Shown piece by piece: positions 1 through 5,523 of a DNA stretch of 6,033 bases. The notes under the pieces are model-generated. The model was not told the DNA's origin. It searched no databases and worked only from the letters and a program-made list of their open reading frames with translations. Numbering within the stretch: the first letter of the stretch is position 1; each line of letters opens with the position of its first letter. The stretch spans positions 1 to 6,033 of the forward strand of contig DNHM01000449.1 of NCBI GenBank assembly GCA_003485885.1, read 5' to 3'. Origin of the DNA: Acidimicrobiaceae bacterium (lineage in GTDB: Bacteria; Actinomycetota; Acidimicrobiia; Acidimicrobiales; UBA10347). Both the position numbers and the translations under genes were made by a program.

Positions 1-97
1 TCGCCAGACCCCCAACCACTCAGCACTCGCTGAGGCCTGAAATACCGCTCGGCTCCGCCTGCTCCTGGCATTCGCCAGACCCAGATCCCGAATAGGA
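1..97. other. Non-coding flank downstream of the histidine phosphatase gene
   Basis: I find no gene here. On the minus strand this is the 3' flank of the phosphatase gene that stops at 98-100. Two small foldbacks are visible. CTCAGC (19-24) pairs with GCTGAG (29-34) around a four-base loop. CTGGC (65-69) pairs with GCCAG (74-78) around ATTC. Neither is followed by a T-run on the minus strand, so neither is a classical intrinsic terminator. The 11-mer TCGCCAGACCC occurs at 1-11 and again at 72-82. Because the window starts inside the first copy, a longer repeat could extend to the left. Confidence 0.5.
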
Positions 98-772
98 TTA
101 GTGAGTGTTTGTAGCTGAAGGAAGCCCGTAGAGATGGCTGGCATCGTTGTAGCGGCCCAAACGCCACTGACGGGGCGGGCCGTGCGACGTGGTGATGAAC
201 TCCGACACTGACGTGTTCGTCGTCCACAGCTGAAAGGCGGCCTCGCTGTGCAGATTCAACAGCCGTCGAAAAACAACATCGATAACACCGCCGTGGCAAA
301 CGACCATAAGAGTCTTACCAGGCCGGCTCCGGACCAGATCGTCGAACGCCCGGCCGACACGGAGAAAGAACGTGGATCGGCTCTCGCCACCTGGCGAGAG
401 GTCCTTGTACGGCTCAGCCATCTGATCGATCATGCCGTACTGCTCAACGTAGTCAGAGAACGTCATCCCGTCGGCGTCACCAGGACGAAACTCTTCGAAC
501 TCTTGATCGAGCTGCAACTCGTGCCCGATCGCCTGATTGATAATTTCGGCCGTTTCGCGGGCCCGGGGCATGGTGCTGGCCCATACCTCGTCGATTGTTG
601 ATAACTCGCCGGCTGCGACCCGATCACGAAGCCGCTCGGCTTGTTGACGACCGAGGTCGGACAGACCGGTGCAGGTGAGCGGACCACCTATTTGACGGTT
701 CACGGTCACGTTCGACTCGCCGTGACGGACCACCAATAACCGGGTTGGTTGCAGCGTTTCTGCCTCGGTCAC
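98..772 (-). CDS. Histidine phosphatase family protein (phosphoglycerate-mutase-like)
   Basis: This 224-residue enzyme belongs to the histidine phosphatase superfamily, which moves or removes phosphate through a phospho-histidine intermediate. The N-terminal strand LLVVRHGESN carries catalytic Arg16 and His17 of the RHGE motif. Other family signatures follow: LTCTGLSDLGRQQAERL (32-48), ASTMPRARETAE (65-76) with Arg70, the acidic EFEEFRPG region (91-98), PGGES (127-131), and MVVCHGGVID (156-165) with the second catalytic His160. Length is normal for a single-domain member. I start it at GTG 772, whose first bases form a GTGA overlap with the stop of the upstream phzF-like gene. The frame stays open back to 1081, but that upstream part is Arg/Cys-rich shadow of phzF. 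No Shine-Dalgarno is visible, so translational coupling is likely. The substrate cannot be told: a sugar phosphate, nucleotide or cofactor intermediate is possible, and it is probably not the glycolytic mutase. Confidence 0.9.
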   Translation of the reverse strand: MTEAETLQPTRLLVVRHGESNVTVNRQIGGPLTCTGLSDLGRQQAERLRDRVAAGELSTIDEVWASTMPRARETAEIINQAIGHELQLDQEFEEFRPGDADGMTFSDYVEQYGMIDQMAEPYKDLSPGGESRSTFFLRVGRAFDDLVRSRPGKTLMVVCHGGVIDVVFRRLLNLHSEAAFQLWTTNTSVSEFITTSHGPPRQWRLGRYNDASHLYGLPSATNTH

Positions 773-1611
773 GGCAGCACAACCGTGCCGTCGATACCGG
801 TCATGGCATCGCCGCCGATCCAGATACCACCGTCGGTCGTCTCGGACACATACACACGGCCATTCCGGCCCATCGAAACCCCTTGTGAGGCAATGTAGGG
901 CGCAGTCAACGTGCCGTTGCCCAACAGCCACTGCGCCAATGAACCGTTCAGGCTCCCGGTGACGGGATCTTCGCGAGTGCCGCCTCCATAGAAGAAGGCA
1001 CGCACCTCGAGCGCTGGCGCCATCGGATCTTCGGCTCCGGTTCGAGCCGCAACACCGGGGTTGATGTCGAGCCGATTCCACGTTGGCTCAAGCGAGCGCA
1101 GCGTTTCAACCGAGTCGACGAGGATGCCGATCCAGCCCGGCCCGTTGTCGGCCCATGTCATGTCAAGGACCTGGTTTGCAGCGAGCCCAAGATCCGTGAG
1201 CATGCTGGCAGCCAGGTCGTCGTCGACCGGACCGCTGCGGCGACACGGTGGTGTCTCGAACGCCAGACGGCCATCGACACGACGCAGCGTGACCAGTCCT
1301 ACCCCACACTGTTGCACGATCCTGTCGGCTGCGGCTGGTTGGCCTCCGGCTTCGAGCCAGGCATGGCACGTGCCGATTGTTGGGTGCCCGGCAAACGGCA
1401 GTTCCATCGTCGGGGTGAATATACGTACGTGATAGTCCGCGCCCGGTTCCGTCGGTGGGAGCACGAAGGTGGTCTCGGACAGATTCGTCCATGACGCGAA
1501 CCGCGCCATGTCATCGTTGGTGAGACCATGACCATCGAGCACAACCGCAACCGGGTTACCTGATCCAAGGTTGTTGGTGAAGACGTCGACTTGTTTGAAG
1601 GCTCGTGTCAC
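769..1611 (-). CDS. PhzF family isomerase/epimerase-like protein
   Basis: This is a 280-residue PhzF-family protein with the two-lobed diaminopimelate-epimerase-like fold. Characterised PhzF isomerises trans-2,3-dihydro-3-hydroxyanthranilate in phenazine synthesis, but most relatives have unknown substrates. The family blocks appear in order: FKQVDVFTNNLGSGNPVAVV (5-24), NLSETTFV (43-50) with Glu46 at the catalytic-acid position, ELPFAGHPTIGT (70-81) with His76, REDPVTGSLNGSLAQWL (213-229) with Asp215, then a QGVSMGRNGRV block near the end. The preferred start is GTG 1611. It lies 19 bases after the map stop, has a weak AAGAGA upstream, and gives the usual family N-terminus and length. A GTG at 1662 in the same frame would add 17 unconserved residues and overlap map by 32 bases. 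The next gene starts within this stop codon. There are no phenazine genes nearby, so a phenazine role is not supported. Confidence 0.92.
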   Translation of the reverse strand: MTRAFKQVDVFTNNLGSGNPVAVVLDGHGLTNDDMARFASWTNLSETTFVLPPTEPGADYHVRIFTPTMELPFAGHPTIGTCHAWLEAGGQPAAADRIVQQCGVGLVTLRRVDGRLAFETPPCRRSGPVDDDLAASMLTDLGLAANQVLDMTWADNGPGWIGILVDSVETLRSLEPTWNRLDINPGVAARTGAEDPMAPALEVRAFFYGGGTREDPVTGSLNGSLAQWLLGNGTLTAPYIASQGVSMGRNGRVYVSETTDGGIWIGGDAMTGIDGTVVLP

Positions 1612-1630
1612 GTGATCTCTTGCTTCTGTG

Positions 1631-2566
1631 TCAGTCGCGATAGATGTCGGCGGCACAGGCACCGTCGTCGGTCACGGTGGTGAGTTCCACGCCAGAGTCG
1701 GTCACGATCATCGTGTGTTCAAACTGCGCAGTGCGGCGACCGTCGGTGGTCACCGCAGTCCAGTCGTCGTCCCAGATGATGCAGTCGATAGCCCCAAGAG
1801 TGAGCATGGGTTCGATCGTGAAACTCATGCCTACTTCCATCTTGCGGGTCAGTCGAGGATGGTAGTAGTGCGGGATCTGCAGATTCGAGTGGAACTCTGT
1901 GCCTACGCCATGGCCAATGAAGTCCTGCACAACACCCAGACCAAACCTGTTGGCATGGGTGTCAATGGCTTTCCCGATGGCATTAAACGGAGCGCCGGGG
2001 CGCACCGTGTCGATGGCGTTGTACATGCTGGTTCGGGTTTCACGAACGAGCATGGTGTTGACGTCGTCGACGTCGCCCACCAGGAAGGTGCAGCTGGTAT
2101 CACCGTGTACGCCGTCGAGGAAGATGGTGACGTCGATATTGATGATGTCGCCGTCGCGCAGTTGGCGACTGTCGGGGATGCCATGGCAAATGACCTCGTT
2201 GATCGAGGTGCAGACCGACTTGGGGAAGCCGCGATAGTTCAGTGGGCTGGGATACCCGTTACGGGCAAGCGTCTCTTCGTGGACCCGGGCATCGATTGCG
2301 TCGGTGGTGATGCCAGGAGTGACCATCGAGCCAGCGATCATCAGCACTTCGGCGGCGGCGGTGCCAGCACGGTGCATAGCTGCAATCTCGTCTGGTGAAC
2401 GCACGACGTTGGACACCGATGGTCCAGGATCACCAGTGAGCGCATAAGGCGGGCGAGCAATCGCGGCTGGCACGTTGCGTCGGGGGCCGACGAGACCTTG
2501 CATTACCGGTGGACTCGAGGGTGGGGCCAAGACCGCGGTGCCGCCTTTACGCTTCCGTTTTGCCAT
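1631..2566 (-). CDS. map: Type I methionine aminopeptidase with N-terminal extension
   Basis: This cytosolic di-metal hydrolase removes the initiator methionine from new proteins. It has 311 residues from ATG 2566. The full metal set is in place: Asp145 (NIDV), Asp156 (HGDTS), His219 (GHGVGTEFHS), Glu252 (TIEPML) and Glu283 (QFEHTMIV). The substrate-contacting His128 (VICHGIPD) and His226 are also present. Residues 1-50 are an extension absent from the short E. coli enzyme: a Lys/Arg patch (MAKRKRK), then a Pro-rich stretch ending near ARPPYALTG. This resembles the mycobacterial MetAP1c class, whose linker has been suggested to contact the ribosome. The frame remains open to GTG 2662, but that part lacks family similarity and would run over the promoter. 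A -10-like TACACT ends six bases before the ATG and no Shine-Dalgarno is present, which suggests leaderless translation. It is first in the map-phzF-phosphatase operon. Confidence 0.95.
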   Translation of the reverse strand: MAKRKRKGGTAVLAPPSSPPVMQGLVGPRRNVPAAIARPPYALTGDPGPSVSNVVRSPDEIAAMHRAGTAAAEVLMIAGSMVTPGITTDAIDARVHEETLARNGYPSPLNYRGFPKSVCTSINEVICHGIPDSRQLRDGDIINIDVTIFLDGVHGDTSCTFLVGDVDDVNTMLVRETRTSMYNAIDTVRPGAPFNAIGKAIDTHANRFGLGVVQDFIGHGVGTEFHSNLQIPHYYHPRLTRKMEVGMSFTIEPMLTLGAIDCIIWDDDWTAVTTDGRRTAQFEHTMIVTDSGVELTTVTDDGACAADIYRD

Positions 2567-2572
2567 GCAGCA

Positions 2573-2578
2573 AGTGTA
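2573..2578 (-). promoter_or_regulatory. -10 hexamer of a leaderless-type promoter for map
   Basis: Read on the minus strand, TACACT (TAnnnT type) is followed by exactly six bases (TGCTGC) and then ATG 2566. A transcript starting about seven bases after the hexamer would begin at the start codon, matching the lack of a ribosome binding site. The -35 is poor: TTGGAG at 2599-2594 leaves only a 15-base spacer. This is inferred from spacing, with no direct evidence of a transcription start. Confidence 0.6.
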
Positions 2579-2647
2579 GTGGTGCGGTCGCGCCTCCAAC
2601 AGGCGACGACGTTCCCTGACCACGGACGACGCCCTGGGTGCGGGCCA

Positions 2648-2662
2648 GTGCAAATCTTGCAC
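2648..2662. promoter_or_regulatory. Perfect inverted repeat, candidate operator
   Basis: GTGCAA-ATC-TTGCAC is a perfect 6+3+6 inverted repeat inside the 140-base divergent promoter region. Its centre lies about 52 bases upstream of the predicted acuI start and about 89 bases upstream of the predicted map start. That position suits a dimeric activator or a repressor acting on the rightward promoter. The arms do not extend further. No regulator gene is present in the window, so the binding protein is unknown. Confidence 0.4.
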
Positions 2663-2694
2663 CTTTCCCTTCGTTCTCCATCGAACTCAGACGC

Positions 2695-2700
2695 TAGGTT
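2695..2700 (+). promoter_or_regulatory. -10 hexamer of a leaderless-type promoter for the AcuI-like gene
   Basis: TAGGTT (TAnnnT type) is followed by exactly six bases (TCGGTC) and then ATG 2707. This is the same geometry as the divergent map promoter. There is no Shine-Dalgarno before the ATG. A poor -35 candidate, TCGTTC, sits at 2671-2676 with an 18-base spacer. The call rests on spacing and on the matching arrangement across the intergenic region. Confidence 0.55.
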
Positions 2701-2706
2701 TCGGTC

Positions 2707-3690
2707 ATGACTTTCCGCGGACTTCTGCTGACCAAAGACGACGACGGGGTGCACGCTGCCATCACCGACATCGACGAAACCCAACTACCGGACCACGACG
2801 TACTGATCGATGTATCGCACTCGACGGTGAACTACAAGGACGGCATGGCCGTTATGGGTCGCCCTGGAGTCGTTCGTGGTTATCCCATGGTTCCTGGCGT
2901 GGATGTCGTCGGGACCGTCGCAGAGAGCAACAACCCCGACTGGGCTCCTGGCACGCTGGTGACCATCAACGGTTTCGACGTGGGTGAGGCCCATTGGGGT
3001 GGCCTGGCAGAGAAGGCCCGGATGAAGTCGGAGTGGCTGACCCGTGTCCCCGACGGCATGTCTGCGTCTCAAGCTGCAGCAATCGGCACAGCTGGCTACA
3101 CCGCGATGTTGTGTGTGATCGCTCTCGAGAAGCAGGGCCTCAAGCCAGCCGATGGCCCGGTGATCGTGACCGGCGCAGCCGGAGGTGTTGGCAGCGTGGC
3201 AGTTGCCGTACTGGCCAAGCTTGGTTACGAGGTCATTGCATCCACGGGTCGGGCCGAAGCCGAGGGTGACTATCTGCGCCGCCTTGGCGCTACCACCGTG
3301 ATCGATCGCTCTGAGCTCAGCGAACCAGGCAAGCCATTCCAGAAGCCGGCCTATGCCGGAGCCGTCGATCCAGTGGGAAGCAACACGTTGGCCAATGTGC
3401 TTGCTCGCATGCAAGACAATGGTGTGGTCACTGCGTGTGGTTTGGCTCAGGGGCCCGATCTCAATGCCACCGTGCTTCCGTTCATCTTGCGGGGTGTCAC
3501 CCTCGTCGGCATCAATTGTGTGCACCGCGGCCAAGACGACCGGAACGAAGCGTGGGGCCGTCTTGTCCAGGATCTCGATACAAGCTTGCTTGATGAGATC
3601 ACGTCGACTGTTGGCCTCGACGGCGTCCAACAGATAGCTCAGGACATCCTCGACGGCCAGGTCCGTGGTCGAGTGGTGGTCGAGATCTAA
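2707..3690 (+). CDS. acuI: YhdH/AcuI-family oxidoreductase, probable NADPH-dependent acryloyl-CoA reductase
   Basis: This 327-residue zinc-free medium-chain dehydrogenase/reductase has the full YhdH/AcuI length. The catalytic half carries HSTVNYKDGMAVMGRPGVV (38-56), MVPGVDVVGTV (61-71) and GEAHWGGLAEKARMK (93-107). The Rossmann half has the nucleotide-binding loop VTGAAGGVGSVAVAVLAKLGY (154-174) and ASTGR (178-182), whose Arg suits the 2'-phosphate of NADPH. Further blocks are YLRRLGATTVIDRSEL (189-204), AGAVDPVGSNTLA (217-229), ACGLAQG (243-249) and PFILRGVTLVGIN (258-270). Characterised AcuI enzymes reduce acryloyl-CoA to propionyl-CoA, which limits acrylate toxicity during DMSP or 3-hydroxypropionate breakdown. 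No DMSP-cleavage or other pathway gene lies nearby, so the physiological substrate is inferred from the family. It is a single-gene unit divergent from map. A general quinone or enoyl reductase role remains possible. Confidence 0.88.
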   Translation: MTFRGLLLTKDDDGVHAAITDIDETQLPDHDVLIDVSHSTVNYKDGMAVMGRPGVVRGYPMVPGVDVVGTVAESNNPDWAPGTLVTINGFDVGEAHWGGLAEKARMKSEWLTRVPDGMSASQAAAIGTAGYTAMLCVIALEKQGLKPADGPVIVTGAAGGVGSVAVAVLAKLGYEVIASTGRAEAEGDYLRRLGATTVIDRSELSEPGKPFQKPAYAGAVDPVGSNTLANVLARMQDNGVVTACGLAQGPDLNATVLPFILRGVTLVGINCVHRGQDDRNEAWGRLVQDLDTSLLDEITSTVGLDGVQQIAQDILDGQVRGRVVVEI

Positions 3691-3824
3691 GCGCAGTCGA
3701 CATCTAAGAGCGACTGGTACACATACCCCGATTCGCTGGCACGCAGAGAAATCCCTGCTTGTGCGAACTGGCACACAGACCGAGAGACGTGTGTCGGCGC
3801 ACAGTGTGGTCAGCGGCGAATCCC

Positions 3825-3851
3825 TCCTCCCAAAAACGTTGTCTGGGAGGA
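3825..3851. repeat. 8-bp hairpin upstream of the large foldback
   Basis: TCCTCCCA (3825-3832) pairs perfectly with TGGGAGGA (3844-3851) around an 11-base loop. No T-run follows on either strand, so it is not a standard terminator by itself. It lies nine bases before the larger foldback at 3860, and the two may form a tandem structure in an RNA read from either direction. Confidence 0.45.
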
Positions 3852-3859
3852 CTAGTTAT

Positions 3860-3913
3860 GCACAACAGATTCGGATGGAGCATAAAACCCTCCATCCGAA
3901 TCTCGTTTTGTGC
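3860..3913 (+). terminator. Large foldback, probable terminator for the AcuI-like transcript
   Basis: A perfect 14-bp stem (3867-3880 with 3890-3903) closes a nine-base loop, CATAAAACC. An outer six-base stem, GCACAA (3860-3865) with TTGTGC (3908-3913), extends it across a small internal loop. TTTT at 3906-3909 follows the inner stem on the plus strand, which fits weak intrinsic termination of the AcuI-like transcript 177 bases past its stop. On the minus strand it lies about 64 bases past the lipoprotein stop but has no T-run, so minus-strand termination would need another mechanism. The T-run is short and shared with the outer stem, so a regulatory RNA or processing structure is an alternative. 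Confidence 0.55.
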
Positions 3914-3966
3914 CGAGATCTGTTTCGCCGAGGAACGAGACGAAAGCTGGACTACCACAGCGGTTG

Positions 3967-5520
3967 CTAATTGATAGCCCACAGTTCGCCCCGGCGGTGG
4001 CCGACGAAGATTTGACCGTCCCACACCGCGGGTGTGGACTCGATGCACCACGGCAGGCCAATGGTCCACAGCTTCGTGGGTGCAACACTGGTGTCGGCAA
4101 CGTCCCATGCATGGATAACGCCAGAACAGTCAGCCTGGATGAGCACGTCATCAACCACAACCGGCGACGACCACACCGGCCCGGCCAGCTTGACCTGCCA
4201 ACGAGTTTCACCGGTCCTTCGGTCGATCGCATGAAGATTGCCCTCGTTGGTGGGCACGTACAGCACATCGTTGTGGAGCGCAGGTGTGGCCCAGATCCCG
4301 TCAGGCACGCGGACCGTCAAGTTTCGGCTCCATACAACCGGATCATCGGGTTTGGTCGGATCAAGCTTGATGAGCTGCCCCAGCTCGACGGCTCGGCTAA
4401 ACCCTCGTTCAATCTCTACTCCCACATAGGCAAATCCTTCGTCATCGATCACCACCGATGCATCGACGTCGTCGCCAGTCCAGAACCGCAGCACTCGCGT
4501 CGGTTCGATCCCCTGCTTCAGTCCAGCAATATCCCATGCCTGGACCAGTCCACCGCTGTTCCCGAACCACAACGTGTCACCGACGATGGTGATCGCTGTC
4601 TCGATGGACACATTGGAGTCGCCGAGGTTCCGCAACAATTCGTCGTCCCAGCCAGGTGCGTGGAAGATCAACTCTGGGGCCACAGTGACCATTCCAGCAG
4701 CGTCGTAACCCCGGTTGAGTTTGACGATGTGCAGGTTCGAATTCTCGCCGCCCACAAACAGGTAGTCGTCAACGACGATCCCGGGGCCATCCCAGTCGTT
4801 ATTCCATAATGTTGGCTGCACCGCGTCTGCGCTCAATTTCCAAAGCTCACGGGGCGAGGCACCATCGAACGAGACGATGCGGAAGAAGCTGTCGCGCGAG
4901 CCGAAATACACCAACGGAAACTCGTCGGGGTCAATCGTGACCGAACCCTTGATCAGGTCACCCACCCCGAAGTCGGCGATGATCCGTTCCCCGGTCGCTG
5001 CGTCCAAGAAATGCACCGCTGGCGCATAGGAACCGAACACGACCCATCGGCGTTGGTCGTAGTCAAAAACCGTTGGTTGGCCAGTCCAGCCGGTGCCACA
5101 CCATTCTGTCGTCTCGGTGCCGACCGTGCTGAACGAACACAACTCCTTGCCGGTCCCGAACCGCCACTGAACCTGTGGCGACTCTGGCACAGGACCCATG
5201 CCGTAATAACTCCTCGTTGGGTTACCGCGGAAGGTCAGCAGCCCGCTTGTGGTACCCACATTCTGGCCAACCGTTGCCGGATCAACCCACCCTTGGAACG
5301 AAGGAGTCGGAGTAGGAGCAGCGGTTGGCTCCACGGTGGGTGACAAGAGTGGTGCCGTTGTCGGTACCGCTTGACCTGGCAGTAGCGCTGATAGCGAGTC
5401 ATCCGCACCCGGCGCCTCGGCAACTGGCGCTTCACTACCGGTGCACGCCCCGGCGAGCACCGCCGCGAGCGCTCCGATACAAATCCACTTCGGAATGCGC
5501 ACCGAGGTGCGGAACAGCAT
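3967..5520 (-). CDS. Lipoprotein with PQQ-like beta-propeller repeats
   Basis: This 517-residue protein is probably anchored outside the membrane. Residues 1-26 form a signal peptide with basic residues, a hydrophobic core and the lipobox-like VLAGAC, giving lipidated Cys26. The Ala at -3 is less usual than Leu. A flexible Ala/Pro/Thr-rich tether covers about 27-76. A conserved-looking LLTFRGNPTRSYYG (94-107) leads into about eight PQQ-like blades. They start near 148, 191, 246, 307, 353, 410, 450 and 495; typical examples are LYVPTNEGNLHAIDRRTGET (420-439) and IFVGHRRGELWAIN at the C-terminus. The fold is a scaffold; I see no basis for calling it PQQ-binding or a dehydrogenase. Cys128/Cys141 and Cys465/Cys492 could form disulfides. 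The start ATG lies three bases after the upstream stop with no clear Shine-Dalgarno, so it is probably translationally coupled. Function is unknown; BamB-like scaffolding is only a fold analogy. Confidence 0.88.
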   Translation of the reverse strand: MLFRTSVRIPKWICIGALAAVLAGACTGSEAPVAEAPGADDSLSALLPGQAVPTTAPLLSPTVEPTAAPTPTPSFQGWVDPATVGQNVGTTSGLLTFRGNPTRSYYGMGPVPESPQVQWRFGTGKELCSFSTVGTETTEWCGTGWTGQPTVFDYDQRRWVVFGSYAPAVHFLDAATGERIIADFGVGDLIKGSVTIDPDEFPLVYFGSRDSFFRIVSFDGASPRELWKLSADAVQPTLWNNDWDGPGIVVDDYLFVGGENSNLHIVKLNRGYDAAGMVTVAPELIFHAPGWDDELLRNLGDSNVSIETAITIVGDTLWFGNSGGLVQAWDIAGLKQGIEPTRVLRFWTGDDVDASVVIDDEGFAYVGVEIERGFSRAVELGQLIKLDPTKPDDPVVWSRNLTVRVPDGIWATPALHNDVLYVPTNEGNLHAIDRRTGETRWQVKLAGPVWSSPVVVDDVLIQADCSGVIHAWDVADTSVAPTKLWTIGLPWCIESTPAVWDGQIFVGHRRGELWAIN

Positions 5521-5523
5521 TGG

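Larger units (their letters stand above)
3691..3966. other. Structured non-coding spacer between convergent genes
   Basis: This 276-base spacer separates the AcuI-like gene (plus) from the propeller lipoprotein gene (minus). I see no protein with recognisable composition in any frame and no tRNA fold. It contains three foldbacks: CAGTCG/CGACTG (3694-3699 with 3711-3716) just after the AcuI-like stop, TCCTCCCA/TGGGAGGA (3825-3832 with 3844-3851), and the long hairpin within 3860-3913. The short motif ATCTAAG occurs at 3685-3691, over the stop codon, and again at 3702-3708. Confidence 0.6.

Noticed and set aside
773..1081. Upstream extension of the histidine phosphatase frame to 1081
   Set aside because: The added residues are rich in Arg, Cys and His, show no family similarity, and lie wholly within the well-supported phzF-like gene. 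The GTG at 772 in a GTGA overlap is the natural start.
1612..1662. Longer PhzF-like start at GTG 1662
   Set aside because: It adds 17 residues not expected in the family, overlaps map, and has no Shine-Dalgarno. GTG 1611 gives the usual length.
1628..2398. Long plus-strand open frame across map
   Set aside because: It is antisense to a gene with all catalytic residues intact, and its composition (His/Val/Asp-rich) is that of a mirrored frame.
2567..2662. Longer methionine aminopeptidase start at GTG 2662
   Set aside because: The extra 32 residues do not look conserved and would cover the promoter hexamer and the inverted repeat. ATG 2566 has leaderless spacing.
2785..3774. Long minus-strand open frame across the AcuI-like gene
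   Set aside because: It is antisense to a complete conserved enzyme, with Cys/His/Arg-rich low-plausibility sequence and no domain I recognise.
3769..3800. CACAC/GTGTG foldback in the spacer considered as a tRNA arm or terminator
   Set aside because: The pairing is only about five bases with a long loop. There is no acceptor stem or T-arm consensus and no T-run.
3704..4108. Minus-strand open frame across the convergent spacer
   Set aside because: Its first half overlaps the propeller gene out of frame and the rest runs through the hairpins. Composition is not protein-like.
3910..4809. Plus-strand open frame across the propeller gene
   Set aside because: It mirrors the beta-propeller coding sequence, with no recognisable domain or plausible start signal.
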